DNA of 64,000 bases. Origin: Artemisia argyi. Taxonomy: Eukaryota; Streptophyta; Magnoliopsida; Asterales; Asteraceae. Location of the stretch: contig CM060709.1 in the NCBI GenBank assembly GCA_030686995.1, forward strand, positions 270,867,913 to 270,931,912, read 5' to 3'. The position numbers and the translations under genes are program-made. This document shows positions 22,003 through 38,030 of the stretch, piece after piece (within the stretch, counting starts at the first letter, position 1; each line of letters opens with the position of its first letter). The notes under the pieces are model-generated. The model ran no database searches and had not been told where the DNA came from. It saw only the letters and a program-made list of their open reading frames with translations.

Positions 22003-25000
22003 GTATCTCTCTAATGGTTCAAAGAATGTAGAAATCTTAATACGGTGTGTGTAATATTTTTTTAAGGTGCTATAAGGGGTGGTTTATGCAGGTTTCACAA
22101 TTGGTCAAAAAATGTGTCTTACCAATTTGGCACATAAAGATCGAGACCCATTGATCAGTCTACCTACTTTCAAAAATTGAATTGAGTTTTTATTAATAAA
22201 TTGAATTGATTTTTATGCTTCATAATAAGGGGTGTTTGGAAACAATAGTTCAACTTAGGTGTCTAAATGAGCGGTTTGGGAAGGTTGGGTAAAAAATAAA
22301 AACATGTCAACTTGGGGTCACTAATGTTGTTGAATATGATCTTAATGTTGTTGAATACGATTATGTTAAATACGATTGTGTTAAATGGTTATGATTCGGG
22401 ATTTTTGATTTTGTCGTTAGTGAAGTAAAAGGCGTTGAGGCTGTTAAGAGTATATCGGATACGAGGTTTGTATTTACATATAAATGAGATAATCGGCTAA
22501 CAAGTAAATAGATGCCATTGAATTCTTCCATGAGTTTGCATTGACTTACAAGTAGATTGACACCACTGGTGAATTAAAGTGATAATTTCCTTAAATTCTT
22601 TTTGGTGGGTAGGTGAATATTGTCTTAAATTCAAGGTGTTAGATCAACATCACCAAGAAAGGGTAGTAGCTACAAGAGACTTGGCGTGCCTGTAATATAA
22701 TTTTGACATTTGAATATTTGATGTTGTTGTTCAGGTAGAAAGTATACTAAAAAAACACCAGTAAATGTCATTTCGAGATAATCATACATTACTGTTAGTC
22801 CTATATTCACAATGTTAAATATCGATTAGAGGGTCACGAGTCACGGTATTTGATTATTTATTATTTTCTTCGCGAATCAGTTGGATAAAATATCTGAAAA
22901 ATCGGCGTCATTAATTTTGTCATTAATGGCGTCATTAACATGTCATTAGGGGTTGATTGGATAGCATAATTCAGAAACATTTTGGCATCATTAACATGTT
23001 ATTAGGGCTGTTTGAATAGCATATTTCAGCAGCCATTTTGTGTCATTTACGTGTAATTAGGGGCTGGTTGGGTGGCATATTTCAGCAGCCATTTTGGCAT
23101 CATACAAGACATCTTAAACTCTTATTCATTTGCAAGATTCTTTAGCAACATATGCCTGATTTATATTATTGTAATTATAGGTTGTAAACCGTGTTCAAAA
23201 ACTAAGAAAGAAGTCTGCACCAGCACCCACTGATTCATAAATCATTAATTTCAGCTCACTGGATGATGACAATCCGAGGTAACTCTTAATGTCACTATAT
23301 ATATAATGATGCAGGGTTGATGTTGGGGTTGCTTTATATTTAACAGGTCAAACAAACAAAAAACAAAAATATAATAGTAGAGCGTAGCTGGTCGAAAGTT
23401 GACAATTGCTGATTTTTAAAGTCTAGGTCCTATTTTGAAAGATTGTAATTCTTTCAAGTTCATGGTTTTAATAACATGTTGTCATATTGAAGTTATTAGT
23501 GAATTTTTATAAGAATCTCCATCCTACTACCATATGGTTCTTTCATTGAATTCAAGGATGATGTTTGTAAGCACATGAAATCCAAGATGATGATTAAAAC
23601 AGTTGTAGAATTCGTATGCGCTTTATTGTTTTCCATTTACTTACTATAGTTAGCTACTAATTATAACCTGTAAACAATGCTAAACGGTTATCCATGTTAC
23701 TTTTTTGCAGTATGTTAGCATGCTTATACACGGGCTTAAAATCCAGAGCCATATAGTGAAGGTAAATGACATGTCTGCTAAACATGTGTGTATGTTTTTT
23801 ACAACTAATTATGCTACTAATTTTTCCTGTAAACAATGCTAAACATTGTCTAAATGCAGAACCTCAAAAACATAGCAAAAGAATCAAAACGTGGTGCTAT
23901 AGAAACAGAACATTTTTTCCTAAAGTTGATAACATAAAGCATTACTTAAAAACTATCTATATCGGGTCAAGGAAAATATCATTATTGTAGCATCTAATTT
24001 TTGTAAAACTAACCTTAATCATTGTTGCTTCATTCTACTACATCATACAGATACATATAGCTGAAAAGTAAGCATTTGTGATAACATAGAATGCTTTGAT
24101 CATCCATATTGATTATGTTAGCTTTGTTAAGTTTATTATTTTATGAACCTTTTAAGTTCTTTACAACGCATTAGCCAAAAAATAATGGGGTTAAGGAACC
24201 ATGTTACATAGAATGATTTAGGATTGGACTTGATACGGGTTATAAAGGTAGGTTGGTGATGGGTTACCCGGGTCAATGTGGTCAAATAATTAGTGGGCTA
24301 ACCTGTATCCAAAAATCCTAAGAGATGCACACAAGTACAAGGAAGAATGGTTGTCAGTTTGAGTGCTTGATGTGCATGACCTGGTGCGATTGAAGCCTGA
24401 AAGGGACTTTATTTTGTTTATCAATTCTCAACTTTTATTCTCTAATTATTTTGATCATACTTTATAAAAAGTGTGTATTTGCTAAGAATTATTGTTTTGA
24501 GATTATAGATGATTTGATTAAGCTATATAGTGTGGATTAAATTTACTTTTGTTATATGAAAAAATATATCATGTTATTAATTTTACTATTTTTTTGTTGT
24601 GTTTCAGGTTCTTCAACATGGTACTAAGAAAAAAATTGGAATATGATTGGTCTTTTAATTGGAATTGCAACTGCGTCGTTTATCACCACAAGCATACAAC
24701 CACAACGGCCATTTCGATAATCATGGTATGTTTCAAGCCTAATAACACTTATTTCAGTCTATGAAGGTGGGAATTGTTGAATGTTAGGCAATTTGGATAG
24801 CAGATAAAAGGTTTTTAGCAGGTTGAGCGTATCATTAAACACATTAAGTCATATGTGAGGCGGTGGTTATAGTTGCGAACACAATTCAAGAGACAAGAGG
24901 TATTGAAAAAACACTAAAGTCACTGTGGCAGAGTGTGAATGGATGTCTAAAGACGGAAGCTATTGTTTACATGATATATAGTTTACTTGTAATTTTATTG

Positions 25001-25278
25001 GTGATATATACCGAGTAATGTATTAATGATTGATATTGACGATAGTTACAAACCAAATTGGTTATCAGATATTCAATCTTATTCTATTAAAAAAAATAAC
25101 TGAAGTTTTTTACATTTAATGTTTGTTTGTTCATTTTTTCACACGCAAATCCTTTCAAGAGGTTTGAAGTTTGTCGTTTGTGAAGAGGATGGTGATATCG
25201 CTAATAGTCTAATACTACTACAAATGTCGTCTATAATGACGTATTTCAAGGTCTGTGATCAAGGATCAAAAAGTATGT

Positions 25279-25281
<3 letters not shown>
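22003..25281. other. No gene recognised
   Basis: AT-rich unannotated sequence. Apart from the tandem repeat at 22930-23097, a few exon-like pieces with intron-type borders are visible (for example AG before 23711 and GT at 23761) but their translations are unrecognised. Helitron-captured fragments or an old host intergenic region are possible; the evidence does not separate these. Confidence 0.4.
22930..23097. repeat. 56-bp tandem repeat, three units
   Basis: Three successive units share the pattern TCATTaACaTG-TTAGGG-GGTTGG-AGCATATTTCAGCAGCCATTTTG. The second and third are closest; the first is more diverged. Confidence 0.75.

Positions 25282-25368
<87 letters not shown>
25282..25368. repeat. 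(TA)n microsatellite
   Basis: About 43 uninterrupted TA units. Ile-Tyr open frames across it are artefacts of the repeat. Confidence 0.98.
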
Positions 25369-25370
<2 letters not shown>

Positions 25371-25601
25371 ATGTTTTTTTACCATATTTTAAATTATAAT
25401 AGTGAAATGATATTTCCTCTTACTAATTCTTTCTACAAATACTCCTACTCACAGGACCCTGACATGTGTCAGAATTGACGGTTTAGATGCGTCGAGATAA
25501 TGAGTATAGAAAAAACATAAAATATTAGTGTGAGTGTAGGAGGATATGTAGGAACGTATTGTTGGAGGAAAATTCATTATAATATATTTTCAATCACAAC
25601 C

Positions 25602-28052
<2,451 letters not shown>

Positions 28053-28732
28053 CAACCGACTTTTACTTACATGTTTTATGGACTGTTAAACGTTCACGGA
28101 GTGGACATTTGCTGTTAAATTGATTAACACTCCCATACGTCATTTGCTACTCAAGACCATCAAATTTGGAGACGACAATGCATGGACGTTTATTATTTTA
28201 ATTATTACAAACCCAATTGATTATCGAATAATTCACGCATTGTCTCATTCTTTCTTTCATATATTAAATATAACATCTTTACGTTATCACTTTTTCTTTC
28301 ACATATTCTCAATTAGAATATGTTATCAGTCACAACTTGCTTTTACTTACATCATCTATAGACTATTAGTTGTGCACAGCATGGACATTGGGTATTAAAT
28401 CGATAAGCGCTTACACACATCATTTTCTATTCAAGACAATCAATTTTAGAGACGTCAACGCTTAGACGTTTATTAGTTTAATTGTAACAAACTCAATTGC
28501 TTATCGGATAATTGACGCATTGTTTCATTCTTTCTTTTATATATTAAATGGAACATGTTTACGTTATCAGTTTTCTTATCATCTCATTTCCTTATTTCTT
28601 ATAATGGACGCATTGTCTTATTCTTTGTTTCATATTTTAAATGAAACAAATTTACGTTATTACTTTTCTTATCATCTCATTTTTCTCTATTTCTTTAAAA
28701 AGTACCCGGTGTCAACGGGTCTTCTAAGCTAG
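28053..28732 (+). mobile_element. Helitron-like 3' end with about 285-bp tandem repeats
   Basis: Ends with a short hairpin (ACCCG-GTGTCAA-CGGGT), then CTTCTAAGCTAG followed by T, the form of plant Helitron 3' termini (hairpin about 10 bp before CTRR). The preceding sequence holds two long units and a partial third sharing GACTTTTACTTACAT..., GACGTTTATTA... and ACGCATTGTCTCATTC... blocks (starts near 28057, 28342 and 28604). The first unit is interrupted by the copia solo LTR. The 5' end is not identified with certainty. Confidence 0.55.
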
Positions 28733-29332
28733 TTTTATATATTATCAAGTTACATATGCACGAATTTATTTAATTAGTTAAGTTTATTATGGAACAATGT
28801 TATGTGATCACCCAAAATACAGATTAAGAAAACATTAAGTGGCGATTGCATATTTGAGAATGAAAAAGTCGACAACTCTTTGTTTTTTACATTAGAATTC
28901 ATCAAATATGAGGGCCTCCTTATCGTTACTGCACAGGGCCTCCGAAATCCATTGGACGGTCTTGAAAGTATCACCTCCACCTTGTTTTTCATCTTCTTCC
29001 AGTAACACCTCTACTCGTTTCCCATCTTCTACCCTCATCAAAATACCAAACATCCAACCTAACATCATCATTTTCAAAGCCGTAAACTTTCAAGTAAACC
29101 CATAAATAACTAAAATAAGCAACTCTCTCAAGAAATGCTTTACACTCTGTTCTCAAGTTTTGAATGAAAGAAAAGAAGAAAATAGAGAAAATTTGGCAGA
29201 AAAGAAAATAAAAAAAGACGAATGAAATTTAATTTGGTATATCGTGTTTACGAGTTAGGAGAGAAAATACGAGAAAACTGATGATTTTACAATTATACCA
29301 TAGGTTGCGCATAATATTTTTTGTTTATTTTA
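28733..29332. other. No gene established; one hypothetical minus-strand ORF
   Basis: On the minus strand 29077-28892 encodes 61 residues beginning MKMMMLGWMFGILMRVEDGK, with a hydrophobic start and an acidic end. It is not recognised and may be an exon or chance. Confidence 0.25.
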
Positions 29333-29537
29333 GAGCATCCACAATATGTCAAATGAGCAAAAAGCTTTTCACTATTATAAAAAGCTTTTTAGGATGGTTT
29401 TAGCATTACATCAAAAGCTTTTTGTAAAGCTTTTTAAAAAGACTTGGTGAAAAGTCTTTCCTAAAATCTTTAGTAATTAAATGTGTTAACCATTAAATGC
29501 ATCAAATCTTTAAAGTTTTGATGCATTGTAGATGCTT
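29333..29537. mobile_element. Tourist-like MITE, TSD TTA
   Basis: GAGCATCCACAATATG at the left and CATTGTAGATGCTT at the right are imperfect inverted repeats flanked by TTA (29330-29332, 29538-29540). The 205-bp interior is rich in AAAGCTTTT. Three-base TTA targets and these ends are typical of PIF/Harbinger-derived MITEs. Confidence 0.75.
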
Positions 29538-29763
29538 TTAGAGCATTGAAGTAATGAAGTCATTGGAGTTTCCCAATATAAATGTTTCTCAAATCATCCC
29601 ACCTTTGAGACAAAAGTTTTGAAAAGAAATCAAAACTAATTTCATCTCATTTTCTTTTCTTTTCCCTTCTAAAAGCTACAAAAAATTTAAATGTTCATTC
29701 TTAGACACCCATATAATTAAATCACATGTTTGTTTAACAAGGAAACATATATGTATACCGCTA

Positions 29764-29999
29764 CACCCCCGTCCTAAAATAATAGTCTCCGTTTAATTTT
29801 AAAGTTTTTTTATTCAACAACTTAAGTATTTTTGTTTGTATAATATAGTACTTGATGCAAAATATATGAATGAATTGAGTTTTAAATGTATTTTCATTGG
29901 TATCATTTTCATCATTATTATATAACACAAACAAAAATACTAAAGATCAAAATTATATTAAAAAGTCAAACGAAGACTATTATTTTGGTACGGAGAGAG
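29764..29999. mobile_element. Stowaway-like MITE, TSD TA
   Basis: Terminal inverted repeats CACCCCCGTCCTAAAATAAT and (reverse) CTCTCTCCGTACCAAAATAA are variants of the CTCCCTCCGTCCCAAAATAA Stowaway end. TA lies at both borders. Length 236 bp. Confidence 0.8.
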
Positions 30000-30835
30000 T
30001 AGATCATTTGTCGTTGAAACCAGAAAAGACTATGTGATGTTAAGTATTTAAAATTTGTGCTGATTTTTAACTTGGAACATTTTCTAACTTGACTACTTTC
30101 TTCTGATAAATTATAGTAATTGTGATTGTATTTTTAATAGATGATGACTTAATTGTGGACTTAACCCTCTATGAACTCTTTTTAAAATACCCTAAATAAA
30201 TAGCAATAAAGCAAGCCTGAATTTCTAAATTATAATTTTCAATTAACAAAATCTACAAACTCAATTAATGGCATGGGGGATATTAAAATCGAAAAATTCT
30301 GAATTTCTAAAATCAATTTCAACTGATTGATATATTGGATAGAGAACAGTAGGAAATCTTAAAGATTTGATCGAATTTTGATTAAAAATGGTATGAGAAA
30401 GTCAACTTGCCTATAAAAGTTTCAACTAATCGATTTTAACCAAAATTGAATCCTGTCATGGATCTGTCTTTCTGTTCAATTCATAATTAATGTATACGAC
30501 CATACATAATAGTTGTTACTGTAACAGAAACTCAATTATTTTTAGCTATGCTAAAGTAATAAAACTATATATGTCCACAAAGAAATGATTATATGCTTAT
30601 ATCATTATAGCATATTGTTCATTAAGTTATACGTGTATAAGCTCTTTTGGACAAGATACACTTTTTTTTTTGAACATCGACAAGATACACTAATCTTATT
30701 CAATTAGTCATCATGAATTACCAATAAGCTTTTTTTTTTTTTTCCTTCTCCTTTTGACCTAAATTAGCCTTGATAGTTAAGACATAAATTTTTTATGGAA
30801 TTCAAATCTTTGCTTTTAATATCCAACTCTTTCCA
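30000..30835. other. Upstream region of MADS gene; no gene recognised
   Basis: AT-rich, with short A and T runs. It contains no open frame I can recognise. Confidence 0.5.
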
Positions 30836-30851
30836 TATTGGCAAACAATTG

Positions 30852-30860
30852 TATATAAAT
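30852..30860 (+). promoter_or_regulatory. TATA box of the MADS gene
   Basis: TATATAAAT about 200 bp before the start codon. It is conserved with the truncated copy at about 37793, where the duplicated sequence begins just upstream of it. Confidence 0.6.
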
Positions 30861-30935
30861 CATAACACGACACCTCTAGATCCTCACAAACATTCCACAT
30901 AAAATCACACCAAGAACACAAAGAGACAGACTCTG

Positions 30936-31056
30936 GTAAATCATCTTGGACTGTTTATGAATATTATTTTTGTCGTTTAGTTATCAAGTTATGATGCATA
31001 TACTGTACTTGCTAATTTACGTGTTTGTATGCATGTGCTTTTTTGTGTTTTTTTAG
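30936..31056 (+). other. 5'-UTR intron of the MADS gene
   Basis: Donor CTG|GTAAAT and acceptor TTTTTTAG|AG with a T-rich tract, ending two bases before the ATG. Both sites have counterparts in the pseudogene copy at 37872-38034, although that acceptor has become AAG. Inferred from sequence only. Confidence 0.5.
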
Positions 31057-31058
31057 AG

Positions 31059-31898
31059 ATGGGGCGTGCTAAGCTAAGGATGGAACTCATACCGAAAGAG
31101 AAGACGCGAATCGCAACCTATCAAAAAAGAAAGCTTGGTATCCTTAAGAAAGCTAGCGAATTCACAATTCTTTGTGATGTTGATACGATTATGATCATAA
31201 CCCCTCCAAACTCAAATGAGCTCGAGGTTTGGCCCGAAAACAACCCTGATCAAATGAAGAAAGGAATCGCCTCTTACAAATCTAAAAAAGGTGAAACCGG
31301 AAAAAAGACCTATAATCTTAATGACTTCTTTGTAGACCGAAAGAGAAAGATTGAAGACGAGCTTATGAAAGCCCGTAAAAAGAACATGGAAGCCAAGTAC
31401 TCGACGTGGTTTGATGCACTCAATACTTTACCAGAGCATCAATTAAGGCAATTCGTTGCTATGTTGGAACAAAAGGAGACTCATGCAAAAACTCGTCTTG
31501 AGTTCAAGAAAAGAAGCCTGAATATTAATTATCCATATATGCTTAACTTTGGAAACAAGCCAACAATGTTTCAGTTTCCGGGTTTAGGTTTAGGTAACCC
31601 AAACCCTGAACTTGATCATGTTCAAATGATGAATCCTCCTCACGTTATGAACCATTGGTTCAGTAATGAAGCACCATCTACTTCATATATGCCCGTGAAC
31701 CGTGAACCTATGGCGGCGTATGGTTATCAAGGTCTTGTTTATGATAATAACTTGAACACATTTTTGTCGTTTCAGCGGCCACACTTGGTGCAAGGCGGTG
31801 TGTTGTCCGAGTTTGTACCGCAAGAACTTGAATCACAAGTGAACAATGGTGGTGCTGGCGATAATGTGATCGATGATCGTCGTGAAAGAATTATGTGA
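31059..31898 (+). CDS. Type I MADS-box transcription factor (AGAMOUS-like)
   Basis: Encodes 279 residues in a single exon, as is usual for type I MADS genes. I start at MGRAKLRMEL rather than the ATG 30 bases upstream because the upstream ten residues are not MADS-like and lie across the predicted intron acceptor. Residues 1-60 form the MADS domain: basic DNA-binding part with KEKTRIATYQKRKLGILKKA and the dimerisation part EFTILCDVDTIMIITPP. There is no K-box. The C-terminal region is Met/Asn/Pro-rich and weakly conserved. Such proteins are nuclear DNA-binding regulators, often acting in female gametophyte or endosperm. The VWPEN block is common in the M-beta and M-gamma groups; I cannot place it more precisely. 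No internal stop. A truncated copy lies at 37775-38759. Confidence 0.9.
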   Translation: MGRAKLRMELIPKEKTRIATYQKRKLGILKKASEFTILCDVDTIMIITPPNSNELEVWPENNPDQMKKGIASYKSKKGETGKKTYNLNDFFVDRKRKIEDELMKARKKNMEAKYSTWFDALNTLPEHQLRQFVAMLEQKETHAKTRLEFKKRSLNINYPYMLNFGNKPTMFQFPGLGLGNPNPELDHVQMMNPPHVMNHWFSNEAPSTSYMPVNREPMAAYGYQGLVYDNNLNTFLSFQRPHLVQGGVLSEFVPQELESQVNNGGAGDNVIDDRRERIM

Positions 31899-32162
31899 TC
31901 ATTAGCAGTTTAGCTTTTTTGTGATTTAGATTCATAAGACAAATGTTGGACATAATGTTTTCTTTCTTTTGGCCATTTCTGAGAATTTTGTTTAGGCTTC
32001 AGTTGTTTACTGATTTACTCGTGTGTTTTGTTATTTGAGAATTTAATCTTTTTAGTGTTCGGTTCATAATGTAATAAGTCGATTTCGTCTTGCTTAGTTG
32101 CTTTAATCTTTAATTGTGATAATGAACGGTGTTAATGGCATTTTGGTTCGATTATATTGAAC
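31899..32162. other. 3' region of MADS gene and hAT target site
   Basis: Probable 3' UTR, T-rich, with AATGTAATAAG at about 32065 as a weak poly(A) signal. It ends with the TATTGAAC duplicated by the hAT element. Confidence 0.4.
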
Positions 32163-33373
32163 TAGGGATGAGCAAAAGAACCAAAGAAACAGAACCGGAT
32201 CGAGAACCGGACCAAAACCATGAAGAACTGAATCGGAATCAGAACCAATGGTTCCAGTTCCAGTTCTTGATTTTGAAAATTTTCGGTTCTTGGGTTGGTT
32301 CGGATCGATTTCACCGGTTCTCAGTTCCGGAACCAAATATCCAATAATTATAAAAAATGTAATTTTTTTTACTTCTTATCAAAATATTAATCAAATCCCA
32401 AGTATCATTAAATAAATAAATAAACACTAATCACTAATTCACCGAAACATCAACAAATTAATAACTAATCTAAATCTAATAACATTCCAAGATCATTCAT
32501 CATTATCAAAACAATTGAAGTAAGTTTATATTTTATTTTTATTTGCATTCGATTAGCTTTTACATGTTTATCATGTTAAAATTTGCTAGCACTTTTATTA
32601 ATACATTGTTTATTATTTATCATCATGCATCACGTAGCTACATGATCAGCACGTAGCACTTTTAGTTTTATTAATACTTTGCCTAACAGATAGTTGTTGA
32701 ATATCCCTTTATAGAAATCGCTTGTCAACACCGATTGTTGAAGCTTTGATTTGTACCCAAGATTGGGTGAGAAAGTTGAGAACACAAATTAATTGGGATG
32801 ATGTTGAAGATATTATTAAAGACGATGAGATTGTCAAGGATATGGAAGAACAATTAGAAAACTAACCGGAAGAGATAAAGAGAAACAAACTGTAGAACTT
32901 TAAACGGTCTTAGTTATTTTGATGGACAAAGTTTTAAGTTCTTTTATTTTGTTTTCCAGATTGTTATGCATTATTGTTTTGTTAAAAATATGAACAAGTG
33001 AAAGTAACTATAGAATGATTGATTATTCGAGTTTATTGTTTAGTTGTTAATTGTTATTTGTTTAAATGTAAATAGTTGCAAGTTCTTAAAAAGTTTAATT
33101 TTTTGTGTTTTTTATTACCTTAATAGAAAAGCTAGTCCTATACAGGTAGATCCAAAAGAACCGGAACCGGAACCAAAAACTATATTCGGTTCTGTTGAGT
33201 TCCCACGTTTTTTATTACCTTAATAGAAAAGCTAGTCCTATACAGGTAGATCCAAAAGAACCGGAACCGGAACCGGAACCAAAAACTATATTCGGTTCCC
33301 ACGTTTTAGAAAAATCGGTTCTCGGATCCATAGGTTCCGGTTCCAACCGGTTCTAGAACCATGCTCATCCCTA
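32163..33373. mobile_element. Non-autonomous hAT element, TSD TATTGAAC
   Basis: Perfect 12-bp terminal inverted repeats TAGGGATGAGCA / TGCTCATCCCTA and identical 8-bp flanks TATTGAAC (32155-32162, 33374-33381) define it exactly (1211 bp). Subterminal regions are full of GAACCGG/CCGGTTC words on both sides, as in hAT elements. An internal 98-bp block starting TTTTATTACC is tandemly duplicated (about 33110 and 33208). It lies 264 bp downstream of the MADS stop codon. Confidence 0.95.
32716..32865 (+). pseudogene. C-terminal tail of hAT transposase
   Basis: The frame LSTPIVEALICTQDWVRKL resembles the end of the hAT dimerisation domain (L-x-x-x-x-VEAL-x-C-x-x-DW) and continues to a natural-looking acidic C-terminus and stop. 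The rest of the transposase is missing, so the element is an internal-deletion derivative and its transposase gene would be read in the plus direction. Confidence 0.65.
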
Positions 33374-33381
33374 TATTGAAC

Positions 33382-33620
33382 CCCAAAACACGTTATTTTT
33401 TATTGATTGGTATTTATAATACATAGAAATTCTAATGACCTAACTCATAAGCGGGCTTGGGCTAATCATAATATTTTCTAATACTCCGCCGCAATTCAAG
33501 CGACGAAATCGCAAATGCTCGAATTGAAGAATAAAGCTAAAATTATTGAAAAACAAAACTAAATAAATAAAATCTAAAAATAGTTATTTTGATTCAAAAA
33601 TAAAAAATAAAAAATAACCA
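33382..33620. other. Repeat fragment, no gene
   Basis: The block TATTTATAATACATAGAAAT to GCGGGCTTGG is similar to segments at 37308-37360 and 38900-38950. It belongs to a dispersed repeat, probably an LTR relic. Confidence 0.45.
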
Positions 33621-34263
33621 CATCAAAATAAAATCTAAAGATAAGTCATTTGATGTGGCTCTTCGTTCTACTCTAGAGCGTATTGTCACTGCTTCTGGAC
33701 TTGGTTTTGGCGATTGGCACTACATTACCCTTTGCGTTCCCGCGGGGGGGGGGGGGGGGGGGGGGGGGGGATTGGGGGGTTGGTATTTAATCTAAAGGTG
33801 ACGTCTTGAACTATGCATTTCTCGCGTCTAGACTTCAATCTGCTAGCTTGCAAACAAAGTTGCATAGACATTCTGGTATCTTAATTTCTAGGCCTTCCTT
33901 TGATGATGCCTTGTGTGCTTTTACTGCGAAAATGGAGATTGACCTTTTGAGTAATCCATGTGAGATCGCTGCCCCAAACTCATTTGTGTCGGGTCATGCG
34001 GTGATTGAGGCTTCACAACGTAAGCACGTCAAGTATGAGGCTAAGTGTGCAGATATTGGATATGGGTTCCTCCCCTCTATTTCTCTACTTTTGGGAAACT
34101 TGAGAAGGATGCAGTGACCTTACTGAAGCAAATCCGAAAGTTCTCGATGACTCAAGACATTAGAGCATGTGTTGCTGCTCATATCTTTAGTAGAATTAGC
34201 TTTTCTATAGTTAGAGCAGTTGGGGCCCGGTTAGCATCTCAGCTTCCCACTAACTTCTTGTAA
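33621..34263 (+). pseudogene. 3' end of a non-LTR retroelement-like ORF (copy A1)
   Basis: A broken frame reads LRSTLERIVTASGLGFGDWH before a 27-base G run (33744-33770). It resumes with DVLNYAFLASRLQSASLQTK, EIDLLSNPCEIAAP and GHAVIEASQRKHVKYEAKC, shifts frame near 34075, and ends LLKQIRKFSMTQD...SQLPTNFL followed by TAA. This resembles the C-terminal part of a protein abundant in Asteraceae repeats and linked to reverse-transcriptase ORFs; that identification is from memory. The ORF is followed by a 30-base 3' UTR with AATAAAG and a TAA microsatellite, as expected for a non-LTR element with a simple-repeat tail. Confidence 0.5.
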
Positions 34264-36848
<2,585 letters not shown>

Positions 36849-37244
36849 GGATAAACGTAATCCGGAAAAGATTGATATTTTTTTTGGTGGCAAATGTCAA
36901 GACTTATAACGGCGCGTGATGAAGTGTCATACATGTGGAGGCAATTTTTGTAGCATATTCTTCGGAATTTAATTACGAATCCACGGCCACTAACGACGTC
37001 AGCTAATTGTAAGCGGTTTGAGAGTTATATGCAAAACAATGAGCCAATGTTGTTTTGAAACCTGACGGCTTGTTTCGGCGCATGACGGTGCATCTTCACG
37101 GCTTTGGAAGCTATTTAGGTATACTTTTCTTTGTAAATCAATTATGAAACTAATGGCATTGATGACGTCAGTTAACGCTTAGCGGCGAAACAGAGGGCCC
37201 GGCATTTTTATTTTTTAAGAAATTGGATAAACAACGATAACTAG
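36849..37244. other. No gene recognised
   Basis: Two halves share short blocks (AACGACGTCAGCTAA and TGACGTCAGTTAACG), suggesting an old duplication. No coding signal. Confidence 0.4.
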
Positions 37245-37775
37245 GGTTTGACCGGGTGGCTTAGAGGTGGCGACTCAAGGTTGTCGACTAGGTCTTTATT
37301 AGTCTGTATTTATAATACACTAAAAACCTAATGACAAAATCCACAAGCGGGTTTGTGCCAAATACAATATTGCCTAATAGATTAATATTGTGTAGTGGAA
37401 ATTCCAGATCTAGACCAAATGAGCCAAATAGGCATGACTTGGACAAAAAAAATATCTTCTCAAAATGGTCTTGCTTGACCTACCGACCGTGCGACCCATG
37501 GTATTTCTTATACGTATCCATTGAAAGTATAAGTATTTTGTTAGGTTTAATTAATATCTCCCATGCACAAACCTTTTTGTCTTATATGATCGAGTCCCAC
37601 AACCACCAATCAAACTCACTAACCTCCATTCTTCATCATCTTTACCCACCTCCGCTATCCACCACTCCCGCCACTCCTACACTTTCATTCTTGAAAAACA
37701 CCTGCCGAGTTTCATATAAACGAAACCAACAAAGTGACAAACAATAACCCATCATCTTTCATTGTAATAAAAACA
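37245..37775. repeat. Duplicated block, copy 1 (empty site of solo LTR)
   Basis: Shares GGGTGGCTTAGAGGTGGCGAC, AATATTGCCTAATAGATTAA, CCAACCACCAATCAAACTCA-type and CACCACTCCCGCCACTCC-type sequence with 38775-41060. At 37588-37600 it reads ATCGAGTCCCACAACC without interruption where copy 2 carries the copia solo LTR. Confidence 0.75.
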
Positions 37776-37999
37776 TATATTGGCAAACAATAGTATATAA
37801 ATCATAACACGACACCTATAGATCCTCACAAACATTCCACGTAAAATCAAACCAAGAACACAAAGAGATAGACTCTGGTAAATCACCATGGACTGTTTAC
37901 GTTATTTATGTGTTATGAATATTATTTTTTTCGTTTTAATATTATGCATACTTGCTAATTTACATGTTTGCATGCATGTGCATTTTTTTTTTTTTTTTT

Positions 38000-38030
<31 letters not shown>

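Noticed and set aside
33744..33770. G-quadruplex regulatory element
   Set aside because: A plain 27-base G run inside a dead pseudogene; could be an expansion or assembly error. Similar poly-C runs elsewhere are part of LTRs.
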